DNA of 33,432 bases from Bathymodiolus platifrons methanotrophic gill symbiont (lineage in GTDB: Bacteria; Pseudomonadota; Gammaproteobacteria; Methylococcales; Methylomonadaceae). The notes beneath the pieces were generated by a model. That model was not told the DNA's origin and did not search any database. It saw nothing but the letters and a program-made list of their open reading frames with translations. Both the position numbers and the translations under genes were made by a program. This document shows, one piece after another, positions 26,739 through 33,432 of the stretch; the first letter of the stretch is position 1; each line of letters begins with the position of its first letter. The stretch covers positions 1 through 33,432 of the forward strand of contig NZ_BDMN01000144.1 of NCBI RefSeq assembly GCF_002189065.1, written 5' to 3'.

Positions 26739-27883
26739 TTATAAAATAAAATGCTCTAGACGTCTCATCGCCTCAGTGATATTTTCCATTGAGCTTGTAT
26801 ATGAGAAACGCAGGTACTTATCACTATCGTTATAACCAAAATCCTTACCTGGTGTAACAGCGACGCCTTCAGTTTCTAATAACTGCTCTGCAAATTGCTG
26901 GCTATTATCTGTAAATTTACTACAGTCTGCATATATAAAACGCACCCGCTGGTTTTACCGGAATTTTAAACCCTAAGCGCAATAAATGTGCATACAAAAA
27001 AATCTCTCTTTAGTGCAAATTCCTGCCGCCTTTTTTCTAACTCTTGTAATGTTTCTGCAGCTAAAGCAGCGTATTGCGAATGACTAGGAGTAGAAATAAA
27101 AATATTTTGCGCTAATTTTTCAATTGCCTGAATATATTCCTCAGGCACAATTAACCACCCGACACGCCACCCCGTCATACCAAAATATTTGGAAAAACTA
27201 TTGATAACAAAAACCTGATCACTAAATTCAAGCGCACTGGCAACACCCTGTTCATAAACCAGACCATGGTAAATTTCATCAGAAAAAAACAGACCTTGCT
27301 GCTCATTAACAAAATCAATACACTTTTTTAATTCAGTCGCCTGAATAATAGTTCCCGTAGGATTGGATGGCGAGGCAATTAAGGTCGCCCTTGTATTTGC
27401 TTGCCAATGCTGGCGCAATAAATCTGCAGATAACTGATAGGCGGTATCCGCATAAACGGGCACAAATTTAACTTTGGCATCATAGAGTCGAATAAAATTC
27501 TGATTACAGGGGTAGCATGGATCAGATAATAAAACTTCATCACCAGGATTTAAACTTGCACCGAGTGCTAGTAGAAAAGCACCTGACGCCCCCGGAGTAA
27601 TAAAAAGACGCTCGATCGGCACACTTAGCTGATAACATTGCCTATAATAATCGCTTATTTTCTGCCTTAATTCAGGTAAACCCGCTGCCGGAGTATATTT
27701 TACATGCTCTGATTTGATATAGGCGACTCCAGCATCAATAATCGGCTGAGGTGTTGCAAAATCAGGTTCTCCTATCTCCATATGCACAATATTACGCCCT
27801 TGTGCCTCTAACTGCTTTGCCCTCCTTAATAACTCCATTACATAAAAAGGCGTTATCGCCTCCATCCTGCTAGCTACCTGCAT
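26739..27883 (-). pseudogene. Class I PLP-dependent aminotransferase, double frameshift
   Basis: The N-terminal 300 residues are a clean fold-type I aminotransferase: MEAITPFYVMELLRRAK, IGEPDFATPQPI, YTPAAGLPELR, SPSNPTGT, DEIYHGLVYE and the PLP lysine in INSFSKYFGMTGWRVGW. The frame breaks in a 7-base T-run (A7 at 26996-27002 on plus). Removing one T gives FLYAHLLRLGFKIPVKPAGAF. It breaks again at a TA repeat near 26931-26938, where adding TA gives FYIYADCSKF. The last frame ends GYNDSDKYLRFSYTSS and EAMRRLEHFIL. I chose the start at 27883 (MQVASRM, AAAAGGG before it) over one 33 bases upstream. Two indels in short repeats make true decay or sequencing error both possible. Confidence 0.88.
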
Positions 27884-27996
27884 TTCATGCCCTTTTGATA
27901 AATATAGATACAACAAATAATAGCAATTTCTCTTGCTTAATTCTTATTATCCTGATAAAAATGCGCAGTTTTTTTAAATAAATCTGGAGTTAGTGG

Positions 27997-28431
27997 ATGA
28001 CTAACAGCACGACAGCTGAAATTACGCCTTTCAATTTTACGCCATACGAAGAAAGTAAAGGCGAGGAATATATGAATGAGGCGCAAAAAGACCATTTTAG
28101 AGATATTTTAAGCAATTGGAAGAATGACTTAATGCTTGAAGTGGACCGTACTGTAGACCATATGCGTGATGATGCTGCAAATTATCCCGATCCTAATGAT
28201 CGCGCATCACAAGAGTCTGAATTCAGCCTTGAATTAAGAACACGAGACCGGGAAAGAAAACTTCTTAAAAAAATTAATGATGCTCTTGCCATGATTGATG
28301 CGGACTCATACGGTTACTGTGATTCCTGTGGCATAGAAATTGGTGTACGCCGTTTAGAAGCTCGCCCTACAGCTGATCAGTGTATAGATTGTAAAACTCT
28401 GGATGAAATCCGCGAAAAACAAATGAGCTAA
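27997..28431 (+). CDS. dksA: RNA polymerase-binding transcription factor DksA
   Basis: This 144-residue protein enters the RNA polymerase secondary channel and, with ppGpp, retunes stress and rRNA promoters. It has the coiled-coil with acidic tip [14 protein letters not shown], where the Asp and Ala needed for function are kept. The zinc finger CDSC with CIDC is intact. Either the ATG at 27997 or one 75 bases downstream could start it; the first gives the usual length. A terminator follows at 28449-28487. Confidence 0.96.
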   Translation: MTNSTTAEITPFNFTPYEESKGEEYMNEAQKDHFRDILSNWKNDLMLEVDRTVDHMRDDAANYPDPNDRASQESEFSLELRTRDRERKLLKKINDALAMIDADSYGYCDSCGIEIGVRRLEARPTADQCIDCKTLDEIREKQMS

Positions 28432-28448
28432 TATTTTATGCATTAAAT

Positions 28449-28487
28449 GGGTATTGCAAAGCTGTTAGAAAACGCTTTGCAAAACCC
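28449..28487 (+). terminator. Probable terminator of dksA
   Basis: GGGT-n3-GCAAAGC (28449-28462) pairs with GCTTTGC-n3-ACCC (28474-28487) around a short loop. It lies 18 bases after the dksA stop. The downstream sequence is not a clean T-run, so termination strength is uncertain. Confidence 0.5.
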
Positions 28488-28668
28488 ATCAAGCTAGCCA
28501 AAAAATAGTTTACTTCAACACCAAAACAACAGTTGAATGCCTGCTGTACAGGTAAGTTTATGAAGATATTCTTTATCATTTACTTCCTGTCTCCCCCGTA
28601 CGTAAGTTAAATCTGTGCGCAACTGATTTTTCCAGGTTCAACAAGCTACCAATGAAAATCTTTTATTC

Positions 28669-29958
28669 GTGCAATCACAAGAAACTCTCCTGAAACAAGA
28701 CCTGCAACATGTCTGGCCCCCCTACAGTGCTATACAAGCCGACACACCTATTTACCCGGTAAAATCAGCTGATGGTGTATACATTACACTAATGGATGGG
28801 CGTGTTTTAATTGATGGCATGTCCTCCTGGTGGAGCGCCATACATGGTTATAATCATCCAGTTTTAAATCAGGCGATACATACACAATTACATGATATGG
28901 CACACATCATGTTTGGCGGCTTAACACACCAGCCTGCTATTGACTTGGCATTACAATTAGTTAAAATCACCCCGGAACCGCTACAAACAGTTTTCTTTTC
29001 TGACTCAGGCTCCGTTTCTGTTGAAGTTGCCATGAAAATGGCTATCCAATACTGGCATGCCAAAAATCAGCCCAATAAAAAGAAACTCCTGACAATACGT
29101 TATGGCTATCATGGTGATACTTTTGGCGCCATGTCTGTAAGTGATCCAGATAATGGGATGCATAGCTTATTCAACGATAGCCTTATCAAGCAGCTTTTTG
29201 CTGATGCGCCCCTGTGTACTTTTGAACAGAATTGTAGCGCAGAAGATATTGCCCCACTTGCAAACAAACTAAAAGAAAATCATACACAAATTGCCGCAGT
29301 AATACTTGAACCCATTGTTCAAGGCGCAGGAGGCATGCGTTTTTATTCCCCTGAGTACCTGCAACAAGTCCGCGAATTATGTAAGCAATACGATGTATTG
29401 CTGATTATTGATGAGATCGCTACCGGATTTGGCCGTACAGGCAAACTGTTTGCCTGTGAGCATGCAAAAATCGCCCCAGACATACTCTGCCTAGGAAAAG
29501 CTCTAACAGGCGGCTATATGACACTGGCAGCCACTTTAGCGACTCAGGAAATTGCTGATACTATACGCCTAGGTGAACCCGGCTTATTTATGCATGGCCC
29601 CACCTTTATGGCAAACCCTCTCGCTTGTGCGACGGCATTAGCTAGTTTAAAACTATTACTAGATTCTCCCTGGCAAACTACAGTACGAAATATTGAACAA
29701 ATGTTACGTACAGGGCTGCAAGTTTGCCAGCAACACTCACATGTCAAAGAAGTGCGCGTATTAGGAGCAATTGGCGTTATTCAGCTACACCAGCCTATTG
29801 ATTTAAAAGCCCTACAACCTAAATTTGTGGACGCCGGAGTCTGGGTGCGCCCTTTCAACAAGCTTATCTATCTTATGCCACCTTTTATTATCTCTTCTGC
29901 AGAGCTTAATAGTTTGATAGATGCAGTATGTAAAGTTGTTGCCGATATAGAACCTTAG
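28669..29958 (+). CDS. bioA: Adenosylmethionine-8-amino-7-oxononanoate aminotransferase
   Basis: This 429-residue enzyme makes 7,8-diaminopelargonate from KAPA, using SAM as amino donor, in biotin synthesis. BioA-specific SSWWSAIHGYNHP, GYHGDTFGAMSV, IIDEIATGFGRTG and the PLP lysine in CLGKALTGGYMT are all present. The best start is GTG at 28669, since no in-frame ATG fits. The ribosome-binding site is weak. No bioB, bioF, bioC or bioD adjoins, so biotin genes are dispersed here. Intact. Confidence 0.94.
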   Translation: MQSQETLLKQDLQHVWPPYSAIQADTPIYPVKSADGVYITLMDGRVLIDGMSSWWSAIHGYNHPVLNQAIHTQLHDMAHIMFGGLTHQPAIDLALQLVKITPEPLQTVFFSDSGSVSVEVAMKMAIQYWHAKNQPNKKKLLTIRYGYHGDTFGAMSVSDPDNGMHSLFNDSLIKQLFADAPLCTFEQNCSAEDIAPLANKLKENHTQIAAVILEPIVQGAGGMRFYSPEYLQQVRELCKQYDVLLIIDEIATGFGRTGKLFACEHAKIAPDILCLGKALTGGYMTLAATLATQEIADTIRLGEPGLFMHGPTFMANPLACATALASLKLLLDSPWQTTVRNIEQMLRTGLQVCQQHSHVKEVRVLGAIGVIQLHQPIDLKALQPKFVDAGVWVRPFNKLIYLMPPFIISSAELNSLIDAVCKVVADIEP

Positions 29959-30078
29959 AAACACACATAGGTTTTAGATTAAACGATGAAACTCACAAAG
30001 AAACTATCTTTCCCTTGGTGGAGATTGTACTTTTGCCCATACACCAAAATCTACAACCCAAGTTACAATACCGATACA

Positions 30079-30477
30079 TTAATCATCAATATGAACTTCA
30101 ATCGCATTGGCTTCTTTAAATCGCCACATAAAGATCAGCAGGATACAGGCTAAAGTTAGTAAACCAAGCTGCAGTTGCAATCTCCCCTGCAATACTCCGA
30201 TAGACACTGCAAAAGTAAGTACAATCATAATCATTGCCTTGATCTTCGGGCTACGAGTAATCGTACGACTAGCTTCCCATTGCTGTAGAGCCGCGCCAAA
30301 CCAACGGTTATTTAGCAACATTTGATGAAAGCGCGGTGAACTGTTAGCAAAGCAGGCCAATGCGAGTATAAGAAACGGCGTTGTTGGCAATACAGGTAAT
30401 ACTGCTCCAATGACCCCAAGAACAACAAACAATAAGCCCAGAAGGGTTAATAAGAATTTTTTGATGCGTCTGCGCAT
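30079..30477 (-). CDS. ybaN: YbaN/DUF454 family inner-membrane protein
   Basis: This 132-residue protein has the DUF454 pattern: [61 protein letters not shown]. It has about four membrane segments. The function is unknown. It is complete here, while its 5' part is duplicated at 31331-31496. It lies 3' of the ligase gene and may have been cotranscribed with it before the duplication. Confidence 0.9.
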   Translation of the reverse strand: MRRRIKKFLLTLLGLLFVVLGVIGAVLPVLPTTPFLILALACFANSSPRFHQMLLNNRWFGAALQQWEASRTITRSPKIKAMIMIVLTFAVSIGVLQGRLQLQLGLLTLACILLIFMWRFKEANAIEVHIDD

Positions 30478-30521
30478 GGTTTATCTCAATTTATCGTGGT
30501 TTAAATTTCTTATCAATATTT

Positions 30522-30581
30522 GTAGAGCGTGGCTTTAGCTCGCTGATTATGCGATACATGCGGGCTAAAGCCACGCTCTAC
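30522..30581. repeat. GTAG-headed REP palindrome, copy 1
   Basis: GTAGAGCGTGGCTTTAGC faces GCTAAAGCCACGCTCTAC around an internal CGCTGATTATGCG centre, a near-perfect 60-bp palindrome between ybaN and the ligase. A GTAG head and CTAC end are REP-like. The copy at 31541-31600 has one arm mismatch. Confidence 0.7.
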
Positions 30582-30606
30582 AGCCTAGGTACAAATGAAT
30601 ATTATG

Positions 30607-30783
30607 CTAACGGTCACGCAAATTTCGCCTTAATATTTTACCAGAAGGGGATTTAGGAATTTTATCAATAAATTCGATTTCTTTTATTTGCTTATAGGCG
30701 GCAACTTTTTCCGCAACCCAGGCGATAATCTCATCAGCAGATATGTCTTGTTTTAACACAATAAACGCCTTAGGAACTTCACC
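30607..30783 (-). pseudogene. Duplicated 3' fragment of the acyl-CoA ligase gene
   Basis: Encodes the last 59 residues of the ligase at 31626 (ending PKSPSGKILRRNLRDR). It is part of the 472-bp duplication and is cut at its 5' side by element E. It lacks the catalytic domains and a start. Confidence 0.88.
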
Positions 30784-30830
30784 CGCTGAAAATCAGGGAA
30801 ACGTAGCCTAAGCGAAGTGATGATTTTTAG
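30784..30830 (-). repeat. Solo terminal hairpin of the mosaic element, copy E
   Basis: These 47 bases are the reverse complement of the last hairpin of copy A: CGCTG, then AAAATCA paired with TGATTTT around the CTTCGCTTAGGCTACG loop, then TTAG. They abut the 472-bp duplication on one side and a transposase fragment on the other. The rest of the element is missing. Confidence 0.85.
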
Positions 30831-31230
30831 ATGACAGAATAACCCTTTTTTAATAATTCACTGACGATTTCACGCGGCTTTAGATAAGTCCACCTAATAG
30901 ATGAATTCATTGGATTGCCTGCTGTATGCTGTTGAAGAATATCTAAAAAGTCTTGATCTATTCCACTGTATTCAGGGGTAGAGGTCTTTTTTTTCGACCG
31001 CCTCCAGGTTGTCTGATTCCTGTTATATCCAGTTCTAATTCGGTGAGTTCTTTTTTTCCTTGGCGGATAGTTTTTGGGTCACACTCTAATAAAGCTGAAA
31101 TATAGTTAACGCCACCATGAGATAATTTTTCACTTTCAATGGCGGCATACCGTCGCTTATTTTTTTCACAAAGTGAGTCATAAAATTTCTTCATCGACTT
31201 TTCGATATTTTTTTTATAAGGAAATGACAT
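30831..31230 (-). pseudogene. ISAzo13-like transposase N-terminal fragment with a frameshift at A8
   Basis: The first frame (start 31230) gives YDSLCEKNKRRYAAIESEKL, GGVNYISALLECDPKTIRQGKKEL and IRQPGGGRKKRPLPL, matching the N-terminus of ISAzo13-family (DDE, formerly Rhodopirellula-type) transposases. It stops at 30958. In the -1 frame the match continues TPEYSGIDQDFLDILQQH, then SSIRWTYLKPREI and ELLKKGYSV. The switch point is a run of eight A on the coding strand (T8 on plus at 30987-30994). The fragment ends at element E, so the DDE domain is lost. It could be a slippage signal or simple decay. Confidence 0.8.
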
Positions 31231-31330
31231 AAGACAACCACTGAGTAATAAATTAAGATAACCTTAATTTAGGGGAGATATTTCATTATTCAAGCTTGGC
31301 TGCTTCAGGAAGTTATTTCGTGCACATTCC
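31231..31330. other. Insert-derived non-coding flank
   Basis: These 100 bases lie between the transposase start and the second 472-bp copy. AAGATAACCTTAATTTAG near 31255 is AT-rich and may be the old transposase promoter. The right edge at 31330/31331 (CATTCC|TTAGCAAC) is where the duplication resumes. No inverted match to copy E was seen here. Confidence 0.4.
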
Positions 31331-31496
31331 TTAGCAACATTTGATGAAAGCGCGGTGAACTGTTAGCAAAGCAGGCCAATGCGAGTATAAGAAACGGCGT
31401 TGTTGGCAATACAGGTAATACTGCTCCAATGACCCCAAGAACAACAAACAATAAGCCCAGAAGGGTTAATAAGAATTTTTTGATGCGTCTGCGCAT
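31331..31496 (-). pseudogene. ybaN: Duplicated 5' fragment of ybaN
   Basis: Encodes the first about 55 YbaN residues (to RFHQMLL), then reads into the insert for eight foreign residues (RNVHEITS) and stops at 31305. It keeps its start and upstream REP. It would give one or two membrane helices only, so it is probably non-functional. Confidence 0.88.
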
Positions 31497-31540
31497 GGTT
31501 TATCTCAATTTATCGTGGTTTAAATTTCTTATCAATATTT

Positions 31541-31600
31541 GTAGAGCGTGGCTTTAGCTCGCTGATTATGCGATACATGCGGGCTAAAACCACGCTCTAC
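31541..31600. repeat. GTAG-headed REP palindrome, copy 2
   Basis: Second copy of the GTAGAGCGTGGC...GCCACGCTCTAC-type palindrome, carried in the 472-bp duplication. One arm base differs (AAAACC here, AAAGCC in the other copy). It lies between the ligase stop and the truncated ybaN. Confidence 0.7.
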
Positions 31601-31625
31601 AGCCTAGGTACAAATGAATATTATG

Positions 31626-33188
31626 CTAACGGTCACGCAAATTTCGCCTTAATATTTTACCAGAAGGGGATTTAGGAATTTTATCAATAAATTCGATTTC
31701 TTTTATTTGCTTATAGGCGGCAACTTTTTCCGCAACCCAGGCGATAATCTCATCAGCAGATATGTCTTGTTTTAACACAATAAACGCCTTAGGAACTTCA
31801 CCAGATTGTTTATCTGCTTTAGGAACAACTGCCGCATCAATAATCGCAGGATGAGTTAATAACAGTGCTTCCAATTCAGCTGGAGCAACCTGGTAGCTTT
31901 TACATTTAATCAGCTCTTTTAGGCGATCTACAATATAAAAATAACCTTGCTCATCAACACGGGCAATATCTCCGCTATGTAGCCACCCATTTGTATCAAT
32001 TGCTACTGCCGTTGCTTCGGGGTTGTTCAGATAGCCCATCATCACTTGTGGGCCACGCAGTAATAGTTCACCTGTCTGGTTAAATCCAAGGGGCTCGCCA
32101 GTTTCGGTATCTATAATCATCGCTTCAGTATTAGGCATTAACACTCCGACAGTCCCATGTTTTGTTGTTGCTAACAGGTCAGGCTCTTTGATCACCACAG
32201 GACTCGTTTCGGTTAAGCCATAGCCCTGATATACTGGACACAAAACCCGTTCACCCGCTGCTAGAAGCTGTGCTTCACCTATCGGTGCTGCCCCAGACAT
32301 TACATATTGCAATGAACTTATATCGTAGTGACTGACGAGAGGATGTTCGGCGAGAAAAAGAATAATCGGAGGTACCAGGTACGCAGTAGTTATCCGGTAT
32401 TGCTCAATTAATCCGAGAAATTGTTCAGGCTTAAAACCATTCACAATGATTAGAGTCGAACCGTTGCATAAACCTAGATTCATGATCACGGTTATGCCGT
32501 AAATATGAAAAAAAGGCAGCACAGCAATTATGATATCGTCTACATTAGGACAGACGACATCTTGCTGTGCTTCAATCTGAATATTATGCGCCACCAGGTT
32601 GCTGTGACTTAGCATGACCCCTTTAGGTAGACCAGTTGTACCACTGGAATAAGGTAATATAGCAATATCCGTCTGTGGATTAATACTGATTGGCAGTAAC
32701 TCAATATCGTTATTATCCTGCAATAGCAATTCAAATGAGTTAGCTGTATCACCCTGATTAAATACAAAAACTTCCTCAACTAAGGTTGTTTCCAGAACCG
32801 GGCTAACCTTTTCTAACAAGTCAGCAGTCGTAAATAAGCAACTTGCTTTAGAATGCTGCAACTGGAGTTCTAGTTCACTTGCCGTATATAGTGGATTTGC
32901 CGTGGTAATCACGCCACCAATCAACATTATCGCCTGAAAAACATAAATATATTCGATTATATTGGGTGCATAAATCGCAAATACATCGCCTTTTTTATAG
33001 CCTTTATGCTGTAAAGATTTAGCTACCCGATTGATATTTTGCCTTAATTCATCAAAGTTAATCTGCCTGCCACTAGCACCATCAATTAGTGCAATTTCCT
33101 GATGATAAGGCTCTATACGCGCAAAAAAATATTCTGGCCAGGAAATATCGGGAATTTTGACCGCAGGAGACGGACTTTTAATAATCAT
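31626..33188 (-). CDS. AMP-forming acyl-CoA ligase (4-coumarate-CoA ligase-like)
   Basis: This 520-residue adenylate-forming enzyme activates a carboxylic acid with ATP and joins it to CoA. The P-loop-like motif PYSSGTTGLPKGVMLSHSN, the YQGYGLTETSPVV motif, GWLHSGDIARVDEQGYFYIVDRLKELIK and the catalytic Lys of PKSPSGKILRR are all intact. Layout and motifs are closest to the 4-coumarate-CoA ligase and medium-chain acyl-CoA synthetase group. The substrate cannot be read from sequence. It is the complete copy; its 3' end is duplicated downstream. No pathway partner adjoins. Confidence 0.9.
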   Translation of the reverse strand: MIIKSPSPAVKIPDISWPEYFFARIEPYHQEIALIDGASGRQINFDELRQNINRVAKSLQHKGYKKGDVFAIYAPNIIEYIYVFQAIMLIGGVITTANPLYTASELELQLQHSKASCLFTTADLLEKVSPVLETTLVEEVFVFNQGDTANSFELLLQDNNDIELLPISINPQTDIAILPYSSGTTGLPKGVMLSHSNLVAHNIQIEAQQDVVCPNVDDIIIAVLPFFHIYGITVIMNLGLCNGSTLIIVNGFKPEQFLGLIEQYRITTAYLVPPIILFLAEHPLVSHYDISSLQYVMSGAAPIGEAQLLAAGERVLCPVYQGYGLTETSPVVIKEPDLLATTKHGTVGVLMPNTEAMIIDTETGEPLGFNQTGELLLRGPQVMMGYLNNPEATAVAIDTNGWLHSGDIARVDEQGYFYIVDRLKELIKCKSYQVAPAELEALLLTHPAIIDAAVVPKADKQSGEVPKAFIVLKQDISADEIIAWVAEKVAAYKQIKEIEFIDKIPKSPSGKILRRNLRDR

Positions 33189-33432
33189 GACTCAATCCTC
33201 ATTCTAAACAAGGGTAACTCACAAATAATAATACACCAGCTGATTCCCAAGGTCTCCGTGGGAATTCATACAAAATGCACTGCGTTCCACGACGCAGTGA
33301 GTCACAAGATGCATTCCCACGCAGAGTGCAAACGAGATTTGTGTGGTTGTGTATTGCGAGTTACCAAATTACCTCTTCCTATTTCACTCTGATAGACATT
33401 TCCTTTATCTATTTTTTATTAAGCCTCAGTGA
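33189..33432. other. Right-end intergenic stretch
   Basis: It contains the ligase promoter region and the palindromic repeat at 33242-33328. The 96-codon plus frame through it (33102-33392) crosses the repeat and overlaps the ligase, so it is not called. Confidence 0.5.
33242..33328. repeat. Dispersed palindromic repeat (ATTCCCA / TGGGAAT type)
   Basis: GATTCCCA near 33242 faces TGGGAAT, with a second ATTCCCAC near 33313. In the middle CACTGCG (33278-33284) pairs with CGCAGTG (33293-33299). Repeats of this kind are scattered in gammaproteobacterial genomes, including methanotrophs, and are non-coding. Confidence 0.6.

Larger units (their letters stand above)
30312..30783. repeat. 472-bp direct duplication of the ybaN/ligase junction, copy 1
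   Basis: This segment recurs at 31331-31802 with a constant offset of 1019 and, by eye, one substitution in the GTAG palindrome. It spans the first about 55 ybaN codons, the intergenic REP and the last 59 codons of the ligase. Its right edge abuts the CGCTG of element E. Confidence 0.93.
31331..31802. repeat. 472-bp direct duplication of the ybaN/ligase junction, copy 2
   Basis: Partner of 30312-30783. Together the copies flank a 547-bp insert (30784-31330). This copy contains the intact ligase 3' end and a truncated ybaN. Confidence 0.93.

Noticed and set aside
33102-33392. 96-codon plus-strand frame at the right end
   Set aside because: It overlaps the ligase gene antisense and runs through a palindromic repeat.
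1-33432. CRISPR array
   Set aside because: No regularly spaced short direct repeats were found; the recurring units are hairpins at irregular spacing.

Overview
The window looks like chromosomal DNA of an AT-rich gammaproteobacterium. The core genes (parC, mrcB, lolA, purL, bamC, dapA, rsfS, nadD, proA, dksA, bioA) are of gammaproteobacterial type, and dapA-bamC and rsfS-nadD have familiar neighbour orders. The many short dispersed repeats (GTAG-headed REPs, CCGGAATCCAG-type and other palindromes) recall methanotrophs of the Methylococcales, but no methane-oxidation gene is present, so the order is only a guess. No rRNA, tRNA or CRISPR array was seen.

Layout. 1-2.5 kb: a wrecked type I restriction-methylation gene (hsdM) invaded twice by a multi-hairpin repeat element, followed by transposon debris and a REP pair. 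2.5-7.7 kb: a tight minus-strand operon parC-mrcB-lolA. 8.2-11.6 kb: two overlapping paralogous dynamin-like GTPases. 11.7-13.4 kb: a small lipoprotein, a globin gene split by the same repeat element, and another element copy. 13.5-17.3 kb: a toxin-antitoxin islet, all on the minus strand (VapBC, a frameshifted VapBC, an antitoxin-ParE pair, HicBA), mixed with IS110 debris and inverted repeats. 17.3-26 kb: housekeeping genes on the minus strand: purL, bamC, dapA, a DUF3617 protein, rsfS, nadD, proA. 26-28 kb: a rhodanese and a frameshifted aminotransferase. 28-33.4 kb: dksA and bioA on plus, then ybaN and an acyl-CoA ligase on minus. The ybaN/ligase junction is duplicated around an insert containing a transposase fragment and one hairpin of the repeat element.

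The most unusual content is a mosaic element about 285-297 bp long, seen as copies A (1-297), B (1324-1615), C (12566-12848), D (13238-13338, partial) and E (30784-30830, last hairpin only, inverted). All five end in CAGCG or AAGCG exactly where the interrupted sequence resumes. The scaffold is shared, but hairpin arms are swapped between copies while staying self-complementary. Two of the five sites are flanked by long exact-edged direct duplications of host DNA (372 bp at hsdM, 472 bp at ybaN/ligase). That is not the short target duplication of ordinary insertion sequences.

Frameshifts are confined to dispensable genes (hsdM, vapC, aminotransferase, transposase) and nearly all fall in homopolymers. 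The long essential genes are intact.
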